Source: Streptomyces sp. 35G-GA-8
GTDB lineage: Bacteria > Actinomycetota > Actinomycetes > Streptomycetales > Streptomycetaceae
Assembly: GCF_023534745.1 (NCBI RefSeq)
Contig: NZ_JAMHJQ010000006.1
Location: 457,586-521,585 of the forward strand
Reading direction: 5' to 3'
Length of the DNA: 64,000 nt
Below, piece by piece: positions 24,054 through 32,186 of this stretch (its first letter is position 1; each line of letters begins with the position of its first letter). The translations under genes and the position numbers were made by a program. A model generated the notes under the pieces. The model was not told where the DNA came from and did no database searches. It saw nothing but the letters and a program-made list of their open reading frames with translations.

Positions 24054-25007
24054 TCACCGCGCCAGAGCGTCCGGACCGTGCCGGAAACCGGGGTCGACCT
24101 GAAGCGCGAGCCGGCTCCCGGTGGCCCGGTCGGCCCACGCGTGCGCGTTGCGCAGATGGAACTCGACGGCGTGGCGCTGGAAGGTGTCCCAGTCCTTCGG
24201 CCGCGCGTCGACGGCGGCGCGCAACTGGCGCAGGGTGTGCGCGTTGTGCGGTTCGAGCCCGCCTCCCGTACGGCCCTGCTCCTGAGCCCTCACCCAGGGG
24301 GACTGCTCGCAGTAGGCGATCAGATCGTCCCCGACATGCTCCTTGAGGAAGAGGAGATCGTCCTCTCCCGTCACCTTGTTGCCGACCACCGCGAGCGCGA
24401 TCCCGAACTCCCGTGCGTGATCGCGGTACTGGCGGTAGACCGAGACGCCCTTGCGGGTGGGCTCGGCGACCAGGAACGTCAGATCGAACCGGGTGAACAG
24501 ACCGGAGGCGAACGCGTCGGCCCCGGCGGTCATATCCACGACGACATACTCGCCGGGCCCGTCGACCAGATGGTTCAGATACAGCTCGACGGCCCCGAGC
24601 TTGGAGTGGTAGCAGGCCACTCCGAGATCGCTGTCGTCGAACACCCCGGTCACCATCAGCGGCACCCCGCCCACCGGACGGGCGTGGTGGCTGTGCACCG
24701 GGTCCTCGCCGAGCACTCGCAGCAGCCGCGAACCGCGCCCCGGCGGAGTGGTCTTGATCATCGCCTCGCGTGAGGCGATCAGCGGATTGTCCCCGCGCAG
24801 CCAGTCCTTGATCTCGCCGGTGCGCGCGCTGAGCGGTGGCGCGGTATGGCCCTCGCCCTCCCCGGGGGAGAGGGCCTCGGCCAGATGCTGGTTGATGTCC
24901 GCGTCGATGGCGACCACGGGCGCCCCCTCGGCGGCTAACTGCCGGGCGAAGAGGGCCGACAGCGTGGTCTTGCCGCTGCCGCCCTTGCCGACGAACGCTA
25001 CGCGCAC
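24054..25007 (-). CDS. CooC/MinD-like P-loop ATPase
   Basis: 317 residues. Deviant Walker A GKGGSGKTT at the N-terminus, DADINQHL (switch), VVVDMTAGADAF (Walker B region) and CYHSKLGAVELYLNHL, which resembles the metal-loading region of CooC-type nickel-insertion ATPases. It begins 3 bases after the zinc-free L32 gene, so it shares that transcript, which suggests a role in metal homeostasis. Leu24 is encoded by TTA (24936-24938), so translation may depend on bldA. Function beyond ATPase is inference. Confidence 0.78.
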   Translation of the reverse strand: MRVAFVGKGGSGKTTLSALFARQLAAEGAPVVAIDADINQHLAEALSPGEGEGHTAPPLSARTGEIKDWLRGDNPLIASREAMIKTTPPGRGSRLLRVLGEDPVHSHHARPVGGVPLMVTGVFDDSDLGVACYHSKLGAVELYLNHLVDGPGEYVVVDMTAGADAFASGLFTRFDLTFLVAEPTRKGVSVYRQYRDHAREFGIALAVVGNKVTGEDDLLFLKEHVGDDLIAYCEQSPWVRAQEQGRTGGGLEPHNAHTLRQLRAAVDARPKDWDTFQRHAVEFHLRNAHAWADRATGSRLALQVDPGFRHGPDALAR

Positions 25008-25010
25008 GGT

Positions 25011-25181
25011 TCAGCCCTCCGGGGTCAGCAGGCCGCGCTCGTACGCCGCGACGAGTCGCTGCGGTACGAGATGAGACGTACCGTCGATCGTGAGGGGCAC
25101 CAGGGTCGGCGTGACGCCCTTCCACTGGGCGCGGCGGTGACGGGTATTGCTGCGGGACATCTTCCGTTTGGGTACGGCCAT
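25011..25181 (-). CDS. rpmF: 50S ribosomal protein L32, Cys-less paralogue
   Basis: 56 residues: [20 protein letters not shown] is the L32 signature. The C-terminal half lacks the four Cys of the zinc-ribbon form that is usual in Streptomyces (region after WKGVTPTL contains no Cys at all). Such zinc-free paralogues replace the zinc-binding forms under zinc shortage and are usually repressed by Zur. GGAGGTTCGCC precedes the ATG. A candidate Zur site lies upstream in the gap shared with a His-rich protein gene. Confidence 0.9.
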   Translation of the reverse strand: MAVPKRKMSRSNTRHRRAQWKGVTPTLVPLTIDGTSHLVPQRLVAAYERGLLTPEG

Positions 25182-25238
25182 GGCGAACCTCCAGGGTGCG
25201 GAGCGCGGATCGTGATGCCGTCGAACGCTACATGCAAA

Positions 25239-25253
25239 TGAACACCGTTACCA
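25239..25253. promoter_or_regulatory. Possible weak Zur operator
   Basis: TGAACACCGTTACCA matches the actinobacterial Zur consensus TGAAAACGATTTTCA at 10 of 15 positions. It lies in the divergent gap between the L32 and His-rich protein genes, the expected place, inside an unusually AT-rich stretch (25231-25257). It is much weaker than the box at 31123. Confidence 0.4.
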
Positions 25254-25309
25254 AAACCGCCTCTCGCCCACGCGCGTCGCCTCGCGCCCACGAGTGATTG
25301 GAGAGAGCC

Positions 25310-25606
25310 ATGACGACCGCACACGCTCCTCATCCGGACCACACGCACCAGCACGGCGCGGGCTGCGGCCATGTGGCGTTCCCGCACGAAGGGCATGTGG
25401 ACTACGCGCACGACGGCCATGTGCACGCGGTCCACGGCGATCATGTGGACGAATGCGAGCCCGGAGCCCACGCCCCGCACAGTGGTCATGCGCATCAGCA
25501 CGGGGAGGGCTGCGGTCATGTGGCAGTGCCTCATGACGGCCATGTGGACTATGTGCACGACGGACACCGCCACGCCGAGCACGAAGGGCACTGGGACGAC
25601 CACTGA
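25310..25606 (+). CDS. His-rich metal-binding protein with two internal repeats
   Basis: 98 residues, about one quarter His, with Asp and Cys. Two copies of a ~30-residue unit (HQHGxGCGHVAxPHxGHVDYxHDGHxHAxH) stand in tandem, at about residues 11-42 and 61-92. The start at 25310 follows GGAGAG. The pattern suggests binding of zinc or nickel in the cytosol, as a store or chaperone. Divergence from a zinc-free ribosomal protein gene supports zinc. No signal peptide or membrane segment. Confidence 0.8.
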   Translation: MTTAHAPHPDHTHQHGAGCGHVAFPHEGHVDYAHDGHVHAVHGDHVDECEPGAHAPHSGHAHQHGEGCGHVAVPHDGHVDYVHDGHRHAEHEGHWDDH

Positions 25607-25635
25607 CCCCCACGCGCAGGGCTGACCCCCACGCG

Positions 25636-25677
25636 CACGGCCCCGGACGCACCCGAGAGGGCGCGGCCGGGGCCGTG
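25636..25677. terminator. Bidirectional hairpin
   Basis: CACGGCCCCGG and CCGGGGCCGTG form an 11-bp perfect stem around a 20-base GC-rich loop, between the His-rich protein gene and the convergent DHA2 transporter gene. Confidence 0.7.
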
Positions 25678-25718
25678 ACGTCATGCGGTGATACGTGGGG
25701 CCCGTCCCACCGGGGCGG

Positions 25719-27344
25719 TCAGCCCACCGGGGCGGGCGGAGTGGGCTTGGAGATCTCCTCCGCCTGCTTGCTCTCCTCCGCGAGCCGCTCCATCCCGCTC
25801 GTGGTCTTGAGCGGCTTCTCCTTGATGAAGAGCACCGCGACGAGCGCCAGCGCGGCGAACGGCGCGGCGACCAGGAAGAGTTCCGCCGTGGCCACACCGT
25901 AGGCGTGCTGCACGATCTCCCGCATCGCGTCGGGCAGCTTCGAGATGTCGGGTACGGCGCCGTGGCCCGCGCCGCCGGACGCCCCCTGCCCGGACTCGCC
26001 CAGGCTCTTGGTCATCTCGGCCGCCACCCGGTTGGCGAGCACCGCGCCGAGGACGCTCGTACCGATCGTTCCGCCCATGCTGCGGAAGAACGACAGGACG
26101 GACGTGGCCGCGCCCAGTTCGGCGGCCGGTACGTCGTTCTGCGCCACCAGCACCAGGTTCTGCATCAGCAGCCCGACGCCGATTCCGAGCACCGCCATGT
26201 AGAGGCTGAGCAGACCGAAGCCGGTGTTGGCGTCGATGGTCGCCAGCATGCCCAGACCGGCCGTCATGATCACGCCACCCGCGATCAGATAGACCTTCCA
26301 CTTGCCGGTGGCGCTGATGATCTGGCCGGCGACGGTGGAGGACACCAGCAGACCGAGGATCATCGGCAGGCCCATCAGCCCGGCGACGGTCGGGGACTTG
26401 CCGAGCGAGATCTGGAAGTACTGCGAGAGGAAGACGGTGCCGCCGAACATGGCCACACCGACCAGCAGGCTCGCGACCGTGGTCAGGGTGACCGTGCGGT
26501 TGCGGAAGATGTCCAGCGGAATGACCGGCTCGGGGACCCTGGCCTCCACGAAGACCGCGGCCACCAGCAGCACCACACCCGTGCCCGTCAGGGCGAAGGT
26601 CTGCCAGGACGCCCAGTCGAACTGGTTGCCCGCCAGGGAGGTCCAGATCAGCAGCGCGGAGACGCCCGCCACGATCAGGAACGCGCCCAGGTAGTCGATC
26701 TTCACCTCGCGCCGGATCGTGGGCAGCCGCAGCGTGGACTGGAGCATCAGGATCGCGGCCAGCGCGAACGGCACACCGATGAAGAAGCACCAGCGCCAGC
26801 CCAGCCACGAGGTGTCCACGAGCACGCCGCCGATCAGCGGCCCGGCGACCGTACCGACCGCGAAGACGGCGCCGAAGATCCCGGAGTACTTGCCCAGCCG
26901 CCGGGGCGGGATGACCGCGGCCATGACGATCTGCGCGAGCGCGGTCAGACCGCCCGCGCCGATGCCCTGGACGACACGGCTGAAGATGAGCAGGCCGACG
27001 CCCTGGGAGAAGCCGGCCAGCAGGGACCCGACCACGAACATGGCGAGCGACAGCTGGAGCAGCAGCTTCTTGTTGTACAGGTCCGACAGCTTGCCCCAGA
27101 GGGGCACGGTCGCCGTCATGGCGAGCAGTTCGGAGGTGACGACCCAGGTGTACGACGACTGACTTCCGTCGAGGTCGGCGATGATCCTGGGCAGGGCGTT
27201 GGCCACCACTGTGCTCGCCAGGATGGCAACGAACATACCGGCCATCAACCCCGACATGGCCTGGAGTATCTGGCGGTTGGTCATGGAGGTCGGCGCCTGT
27301 TCGGGCGCCTCAATTGCACTCAAGGTGTCCTTCTTCAAGTCCAT
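25719..27344 (-). CDS. DHA2-family MFS drug efflux transporter (EmrB/QacA type)
   Basis: 541 residues with 14 predicted membrane segments. Motif A is LWGKLSDLYNKK; motif C-like GTVAGPLIGGVL; the later PLDIFRNRTVT is typical of this family. A short loop GESGQGASGGAGHG before the last segment varies in the family. It would export drugs or a metabolite by proton antiport. It lies 42 bases downstream of a TetR-type regulator gene on the same strand and is probably cotranscribed and repressed by it. Confidence 0.9.
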   Translation of the reverse strand: MDLKKDTLSAIEAPEQAPTSMTNRQILQAMSGLMAGMFVAILASTVVANALPRIIADLDGSQSSYTWVVTSELLAMTATVPLWGKLSDLYNKKLLLQLSLAMFVVGSLLAGFSQGVGLLIFSRVVQGIGAGGLTALAQIVMAAVIPPRRLGKYSGIFGAVFAVGTVAGPLIGGVLVDTSWLGWRWCFFIGVPFALAAILMLQSTLRLPTIRREVKIDYLGAFLIVAGVSALLIWTSLAGNQFDWASWQTFALTGTGVVLLVAAVFVEARVPEPVIPLDIFRNRTVTLTTVASLLVGVAMFGGTVFLSQYFQISLGKSPTVAGLMGLPMILGLLVSSTVAGQIISATGKWKVYLIAGGVIMTAGLGMLATIDANTGFGLLSLYMAVLGIGVGLLMQNLVLVAQNDVPAAELGAATSVLSFFRSMGGTIGTSVLGAVLANRVAAEMTKSLGESGQGASGGAGHGAVPDISKLPDAMREIVQHAYGVATAELFLVAAPFAALALVAVLFIKEKPLKTTSGMERLAEESKQAEEISKPTPPAPVG

Positions 27345-27386
27345 GGTCGATACGTGGGCGGAAGCGGTGGGGGCGGCTGTCGGCTG

Positions 27387-28079
27387 TCAGCCGTCGGCCG
27401 GAGGTTCGGGCAGACCGGCGGCCAGAAGGGCGAAGGCACGCCGGAAGATGTCCGGGAAGGTGGCCTCCGGGCCCTGCGCGCACCAGTGCTCGACGGCGAC
27501 CCGTACGGCCGTCGTGCCGACGGCGGCGAGCAGCCGCGGGTAGAGCCCGAGCGCCGAGGTGTCCGGGACATGCGCGCAGGGCCCCGGCCGCCGGGACACC
27601 CGCTCGCCCTCCGCCGTACGGAACGCCGGCGCGCCGAGCCGTTCCGCGATGGCTTCGGCCAGTTCCAGTTCCTCGGTCATATGGGCGCCCATGCCGCGCA
27701 CGAGCAGATGCGGGGAGCGTTGCAGCACCGCGGCCCGCAGGTCCCAGATCTCGCGCTGCTCCTCCACTACGTCGGCCAGTTCGGTGGCGAGTGCCTCGCG
27801 GACCGCGTCGAGCGCGGTCACCGAGGCCGGTGCCTCGCGCACCGCGCGCCGCACCCGCTCGCCGATGCCCCGGTCGATCATGACGAACGCGTCGTCGTGG
27901 CTGTCGAAGTAGTTGAAGAACGTACGCGGAGAGACCCCCGCGGCCTCGCTGATCGCCTCGACGGTGACATTCTCGGCGCCGTGCTCGGCGGCCAGCCGCA
28001 CCGCCGCCTCGGCCAGCGCCGCTCGCGTGGCCTGCTTCTTGCGCTCGCGGAGACCCGGCGCCGCACCCTCATTCCTCAC
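27387..28079 (-). CDS. TetR-family transcriptional regulator
   Basis: 230 residues. N-terminal TetR domain: ATRAALAEAAVRLAAEHG, then the HTH VEAISEAAGVSPRTFFNYFDSHDDAF. The GTG at 28079 is chosen because the family starts just before LRERKK; there is no good Shine-Dalgarno. The inverted repeat TTGCA-N5-TGCAA (28083-28097) begins 4 bases upstream, so the transcript may be leaderless or very short and self-repressed. It precedes the DHA2 transporter gene and diverges from an aldo/keto reductase gene. Confidence 0.87.
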   Translation of the reverse strand: MRNEGAAPGLRERKKQATRAALAEAAVRLAAEHGAENVTVEAISEAAGVSPRTFFNYFDSHDDAFVMIDRGIGERVRRAVREAPASVTALDAVREALATELADVVEEQREIWDLRAAVLQRSPHLLVRGMGAHMTEELELAEAIAERLGAPAFRTAEGERVSRRPGPCAHVPDTSALGLYPRLLAAVGTTAVRVAVEHWCAQGPEATFPDIFRRAFALLAAGLPEPPADG

Positions 28080-28082
28080 ATC

Positions 28083-28097
28083 TTGCAGGGTATGCAA
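28083..28097. promoter_or_regulatory. Probable TetR operator
   Basis: TTGCAGGGTATGCAA is an inverted repeat (TTGCA-N5-TGCAA), followed by a looser second copy TGCAGGATCCGCA (28101-28113). It is the only AT-rich stretch between the divergent TetR and aldo/keto reductase genes, so one repressor could control both directions. Confidence 0.6.
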
Positions 28098-28152
28098 AAG
28101 TGCAGGATCCGCAAAATTAATTCCTCGCCGGCCGCCCCGTAACATGATCCGT

Positions 28153-29136
28153 ATGGAGCAACGCGCACTGGGTAAAACGGGACGAAACGTATCCGCCGTA
28201 GGGCTGGGGACCTGGCAGCTGGGCGCCGACTGGGGCGAGGTGGCCGAATCGGACGCCTTCGCCGTCCTGGACGCGGCCGTGGAATCGGGCGTCACCTTCT
28301 TCGACACCGCGGATGTGTACGGCGACGGCCGCAGCGAACAGCTCATCGGCCGCTATCTGAAGGGCCGCCCGGACGCCGGGGTGTTCGTCGCGACGAAGAT
28401 GGGCCGACGGGCCGACCAGGTCCCGGAGAACTACGTTCTGGACAACTTCCGCGCCTGGAACGACCGCTCACGGGCCAATCTCGGCGTGGACACCCTGGAT
28501 CTCGTGCAGCTGCACTGCCCGCCCACGCCCGTCTATACGTCCGACGCGGTCTTCGACGCGCTCGACACCCTGGTGGCGGAGGAGCGCATCGCCGCCTACG
28601 GCGTGAGCGTCGAGACCTGTGCCGAGGCGCTCGCGGCCCTCGCGCGCCCCGGTGTGGCCAGTGTCCAGATCATCCTCAACCCCTTCCGGCTCAAGCCGCT
28701 GGAGGAGGTACTGCCCGCCGCCCGGGCGGCGGGGGTCGGCATCATCGCGCGCGTACCCCTCGCCTCCGGCCTGCTGACCGGGAAGTACACGGCGGACACG
28801 GTCTTCGCCGCCGACGACCACCGCTCGTACAACAGGCACGGCGAGGCCTTCGACCAGGGCGAGACCTTCTCCGGCATCGAGTACGGGACAGGGCTGGCCG
28901 CCGCCGCGGAGTTCGCCGGACTGGCACCCGAGGGCGCCACCCCGGCCGCCACCGCGCTGCGCTGGATCGTTCAGCAGCCCGGCGTCAGCAGCGTCATCCC
29001 CGGTGCCCGCTCCGTCGAGCAGGCGCGCGCCAACAGCGGGGCGGCGGCCCTCCCGCCGCTGTCGCCGTCGACCCTGGCGGCGGTCCAGGAGCTCTACGAC
29101 CGCCGGCTGCGCGCCTCGATCCATCCCCGCTGGTAG
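28153..29136 (+). CDS. Aldo/keto reductase
   Basis: 327 residues, (beta/alpha)8 barrel. The tetrad is visible: Asp/Tyr in FFDTADVYGDG, Lys in VATKMGRR, His in VQLHCPP. The NADPH site is GVSSVIPGARSVEQ. It belongs to the YajO/Tas-like branch, with no known specific substrate. ATG at 28153 is chosen by the conserved MEQRALGKTG; an ATG 9 bases upstream is equally possible and neither has a clear ribosome site. Confidence 0.87.
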   Translation: MEQRALGKTGRNVSAVGLGTWQLGADWGEVAESDAFAVLDAAVESGVTFFDTADVYGDGRSEQLIGRYLKGRPDAGVFVATKMGRRADQVPENYVLDNFRAWNDRSRANLGVDTLDLVQLHCPPTPVYTSDAVFDALDTLVAEERIAAYGVSVETCAEALAALARPGVASVQIILNPFRLKPLEEVLPAARAAGVGIIARVPLASGLLTGKYTADTVFAADDHRSYNRHGEAFDQGETFSGIEYGTGLAAAAEFAGLAPEGATPAATALRWIVQQPGVSSVIPGARSVEQARANSGAAALPPLSPSTLAAVQELYDRRLRASIHPRW

Positions 29137-29292
29137 CGCCCGCGCCCCGTGGGCCCCGCTGGCGAACGGGTGATCGTGGGCCGTTCGCGCTCCGATTACG
29201 CGGCACAGGCGCAAGAGTTGGTCGTTTCTGTGGCTGTATCGCTTCGCGCCATGTAGCGTCTTGATCAGCTGTCGTGGTTCCGAAGTACCGCT

Positions 29293-29317
29293 CGCCCGTG
29301 ACGTGCCGTCACGGGCG
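29293..29317 (+). other. Perfect hairpin in the cold-shock gene leader
   Basis: CGCCCGTGACG-TGC-CGTCACGGGCG is an 11-bp perfect stem with a 3-base loop, followed by TTTG, 93 bases before the cold-shock protein start. It could be an attenuator, an RNA structure that responds to cold, or a terminator of upstream transcription. Confidence 0.55.
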
Positions 29318-29410
29318 TTTGTGCTGTTCAGCGTCTCTGCGGACCAAGGCGATCACCTCCGGTTCCCGTACGGTGCGGGAATCTTGCGTCCCTTGAAACG
29401 GAGACTCAGC

Positions 29411-29614
29411 ATGGCCAGTGGAACAGTGAAGTGGTTCAACTCGGAAAAGGGCTTCGGCTTCATCGCCCAGGACGGCGGCGGCCCCGACGTGTTCGCGCAC
29501 TACTCGAACATCGCCACGTCCGGCTTCCGTGAGCTCCAGGAGGGCCAGAAGGTCACCTTCGACGTCACGCAGGGCCAGAAGGGCCCGCAGGCGGAGAACA
29601 TCCTTCCCTCGTAA
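29411..29614 (+). CDS. Cold-shock protein (CspA family)
   Basis: 67 residues, the whole protein being one cold-shock domain with both RNA-binding motifs, KGFGFIAQD (RNP1) and VFAHYSNI (RNP2). It acts as a single-stranded nucleic acid chaperone. The ATG is preceded by GGAGA. It is flanked by a leader hairpin upstream and a terminator downstream, so it is monocistronic. Confidence 0.95.
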   Translation: MASGTVKWFNSEKGFGFIAQDGGGPDVFAHYSNIATSGFRELQEGQKVTFDVTQGQKGPQAENILPS

Positions 29615-29674
29615 CACCCCGCCGTCCCAAGGGCTCTGAGCGGCCCCGGTGGTCGGCACGGAACAAGAGGGCGT

Positions 29675-29705
29675 CGGCCCGGCGGAGCTTCTTTCCGCCG
29701 GACCG
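29675..29705 (+). terminator. Terminator of the cold-shock gene
   Basis: CGGCCCGGCGGA and TCCGCCGGACCG form a 12-bp stem with one mismatch and the loop GCTTCTT, followed by GCGCCTTTGT. Confidence 0.7.
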
Positions 29706-29813
29706 GCGCCTTTGTCGTTACCCCGCGGGTGAAACGGGGGAGGGCTTGACCGTGCCGGACGACCGCCGCGCGACGGAAGCGGAGGGGCCGGTCCGAGGGA
29801 CGGAGGAGTTTCG

Positions 29814-30239
29814 GTGGCACTGACCCGAGAAGAGCGCGAGCTGTTCCTGGCCGAGCCGCGTATCGCCGCGCTCGCGGTGGCGGCGGCGGAGGGGCGGGCT
29901 CCGCTCACGGTGCCGATCTGGTACCAGTACCGGCCGGGCGAAGACATCTGGATCATGACGGGACGGGACTCGCGCAAGGGCCGGCTCATCGCCGCCGCGG
30001 GCCGCTTCACCCTGATGGTCGAACGCGTCGAACCCACGGTCCGCTATGTGTCGGTCGAGGGTTCCGTGACCGCGACCGAGCCCGCCACCCGCGAGGCGCT
30101 CCACGAGATCGCGTCCCGCTATGTCGCGGCCGACAAGGTCGACGCCTATGTCGACGTCGCCTCGTCCGAGCACGGCGAGCAGGTCGTCATCCGGATGCGG
30201 CCCGAGCACTGGCTCTCGGCCGACCTCGGACAGCTCTGA
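29814..30239 (+). CDS. Pyridoxamine 5'-phosphate oxidase-like (FMN/F420-binding) protein
   Basis: 141 residues, split-barrel flavin-binding fold: LTREERELFLAEPRIAALAVA, PLTVPIWYQYRPGEDIWIMTGRDSRK, then YVSVEGSVT. The GTG start follows GGAGGAG by 5 bases. Members of this group bind FMN or F420 and reduce or oxidise varied substrates; no specific role can be given. It stands alone between the cold-shock gene and the convergent phosphatase gene. Confidence 0.8.
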   Translation: MALTREERELFLAEPRIAALAVAAAEGRAPLTVPIWYQYRPGEDIWIMTGRDSRKGRLIAAAGRFTLMVERVEPTVRYVSVEGSVTATEPATREALHEIASRYVAADKVDAYVDVASSEHGEQVVIRMRPEHWLSADLGQL

Positions 30240-30260
30240 GGACCGCTGGGCCGGGTGTGG

Positions 30261-30896
30261 TCAGGCCGCGTTCTCCTTCTCCCGGGCGGCGCGCAGCACG
30301 CTCTCGGGGATCGCGAGATTCCAGGCGGTGATCACCGGCCGGTCGTGCTCCGTGCCGAGGCGGGAGACGGTCCCGGTGGCGAGAAGGAACAGGGCTCCCG
30401 CGGCCGGGGCCAGCCCGAGATAGCGCGCGGTGAGCACCCGCAGGAAGTGGGCGTGCGACACCAGGGCGACATCGTCACCCGAGCGCAGCCCCTCCAGGGC
30501 CTCGGTGAGTACCCGGTCGGCGCGGTGCCCGACATCGGCGGGGCTCTCGCCGGTCCGGCCGTCGGGACCGGGGACGGTGCCGTCGGTCCACAGGTCCCAG
30601 CCGGGCCGCGTGCGATGGATCTCGGCCGTGGTGATCCCCTCGTAGCCCCCGTAGTTCCACTCGCGCAGATCCGGTACGGCGCGGACCCCGTCGAGACCCG
30701 CCAGCTCCGCGGTGCGCCGGGCCCGAGCCATCGGACTGACGAGTGTGAGGCCGATCCGGCGCTCGCCGAGAAGTGGCACCAGGGAACGGGCCTCGCTCTC
30801 GCCGCGCTCGGTCAGCGGCAGGTCGGTGTAGCTGGTGTGCTGCCCGGACAGGGACCAGGCGGTCTCTCCGTGCCGTACCAGGATCAACTCACCCAT
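30261..30896 (-). CDS. Histidine phosphatase (phosphoglycerate-mutase superfamily)
   Basis: 211 residues. The phosphohistidine motif [10 protein letters not shown] is at the N-terminus and the second catalytic His is in [23 protein letters not shown] is the conserved Arg segment. The family contains broad acid phosphatases and mutases; the substrate is not predictable. ATG at 30896 has no strong ribosome site. Confidence 0.88.
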   Translation of the reverse strand: MGELILVRHGETAWSLSGQHTSYTDLPLTERGESEARSLVPLLGERRIGLTLVSPMARARRTAELAGLDGVRAVPDLREWNYGGYEGITTAEIHRTRPGWDLWTDGTVPGPDGRTGESPADVGHRADRVLTEALEGLRSGDDVALVSHAHFLRVLTARYLGLAPAAGALFLLATGTVSRLGTEHDRPVITAWNLAIPESVLRAAREKENAA

Positions 30897-31122
30897 GGGT
30901 GCCGCCCACTTTCCTGTTCTCCGAACTCCGCCACCGGAGCCGTCCCCGGCGGTCGTCGGCCCGGACGGCCCGCCCGTGCCGATGGGAGAACTCGGCGGGC
31001 CGCGAGCGCGTTCCTCGGCGGGCCGCGGGGAGCCCGTCACGCCCAGTGTCCCTTGTTCCGGCGCTCGGGACATGGCGGGGAATGCCGAGGGGGCTCGTCG
31101 CGTTACCCCGATGCGCCACTTG

Positions 31123-31139
31123 ATGGAAACGATATCCAT
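31123..31139. promoter_or_regulatory. Zur operator upstream of type B L31
   Basis: ATGGAAACGATATCCAT is a near palindrome. Its core TGGAAACGATATCCA matches the Zur consensus TGAAAACGATTTTCA at 12 of 15 positions. It ends 18 bases before the start codon, so a bound repressor would block transcription initiation. Confidence 0.75.
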
Positions 31140-31157
31140 CATGAGGAGGGAGTTCCT

Positions 31158-31421
31158 ATGAAGCCTCGTATCCACCCCGTCTCCCGTCCGGTCGTCTTCC
31201 GGGACCGCGCGGCGGGTACCGCGTTCCTGACGCGTTCGACCGCGGACTCGCCGCGGCGAGTGGAGTGGGAGGACGGCAACACGTACCCCGTCATCGATGT
31301 GGAGGTCTCCTCCGCGAGCCACCCCTTCTACACCGGGACCGGCCGTGTGTTCGACACCGCCGGCCGGGTGGAACGGTTCGAGCGCCGCTACGGCGCCTCG
31401 GGCGGCGCGAAGAAGAGCTGA
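31158..31421 (+). CDS. rpmE2: 50S ribosomal protein L31 type B
   Basis: 87 residues with the type B sequence [41 protein letters not shown] and FERRYG; it lacks the zinc-binding Cys of type A L31. It replaces the zinc form in ribosomes when zinc is short, freeing zinc. AGGAGGG lies 7 bases before the ATG and a Zur box just upstream. A long hairpin terminator follows. Confidence 0.95.
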   Translation: MKPRIHPVSRPVVFRDRAAGTAFLTRSTADSPRRVEWEDGNTYPVIDVEVSSASHPFYTGTGRVFDTAGRVERFERRYGASGGAKKS

Positions 31422-31473
31422 CGCCGCAGAGCCGGTCCGCGTGTATGGCGCGGGTGCACGACCTGTGCGAGAA

Positions 31474-31512
31474 GAGCCGGACGGTAACCCGACCAGGGTT
31501 TCCGTCCGGCTC
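31474..31512. terminator. Long hairpin terminator after rpmE2
   Basis: A 17-bp stem with a single mismatch: GAGCCGGACGGTAACCC-GACCA-GGGTTTCCGTCCGGCTC, followed by TCCGTTTTC. It lies between convergent genes and is the clearest intrinsic terminator of the window. Confidence 0.88.
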
Positions 31513-31565
31513 TCCGTTTTCGGGGGTTTCCGGGGGTTTCTCGGACAGGCCGTACGTGGGGCGGG

Positions 31566-32024
31566 TCAGCCGGTGGTCCCGGGCGACTTCACGGTCCTGA
31601 CGAGAGCGGCCAGCTCGGGGACCTTCGCCGCCTCGTCGAGCGCTTCCCGCAGCGCGGCGTCATTGGTGGGGCGTGCCTCGGCCAGCAGCCGCAGCCCCTC
31701 CTCGCTGACATTGGTGTAGATCCCGCGGCGGTCGGTCGGGCACAGATAGCGGGTGAGGAGTCCGCGGTCCTCCAGCCTGGTGACCAGCCGTGTGGTGGCG
31801 CTCTGGCTGAGGACGACCGCGTCGGCGACCTGCTTCATCTGGAGATGGCCGCCCTCGCCGTCGTGCTGACGGCTGAGGACATCGAGCAGGGAGTACTCAC
31901 GGACGCTCAGACCGTGCCCGGCCTGCAGCGCGCGCTCGATATGCCCCTCGATCCTGCCGTGCAGCAGCGAGAGGGCGCACCAGCCCTGGGCGAGCCCGGT
32001 GAGCGCGGTGTCCGTGGCGGTCAT
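31566..32024 (-). CDS. MarR-family transcriptional regulator
   Basis: 152 residues. Winged helix: LSVREYSLLDVLSRQ, QMKQVADAVVLSQSATTRLVTRLEDRGLLTR, wing CPTDRRGIYTNVSEEG. GGAGGAAG lies just upstream of the ATG. It diverges from an MFS transporter gene over an AT-rich gap with TTGCAA-type half-sites, the usual layout of a ligand-inducible repressor and its efflux pump. Confidence 0.9.
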   Translation of the reverse strand: MTATDTALTGLAQGWCALSLLHGRIEGHIERALQAGHGLSVREYSLLDVLSRQHDGEGGHLQMKQVADAVVLSQSATTRLVTRLEDRGLLTRYLCPTDRRGIYTNVSEEGLRLLAEARPTNDAALREALDEAAKVPELAALVRTVKSPGTTG

Positions 32025-32092
32025 GGCTTCCTCCAGCGGGGGATGAGGGCGGGTGGCGGCGGGACGCGTCCCCGTACCCCAGGATAGGGCAC

Positions 32093-32133
32093 ATTCGCAA
32101 TATAGCGCGTTTGCAATTAATCGGCGTCTGCAA
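32093..32133. promoter_or_regulatory. Candidate MarR operator region
   Basis: The divergent promoter has ATTCGCAA (32093-32100), TTTGCAAT (32110-32117) and TGCAAG (32129-32134). GCAA-N10-TTGC and TTGCA-N13-TGCAA are overlapping inverted repeats in a stretch with much lower GC than its surroundings. Confidence 0.5.
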
Positions 32134-32186
32134 GTATTGTCATCGCTTGTAACGCGCTCATGCATACGTTCTGGAAGGTCATATCC

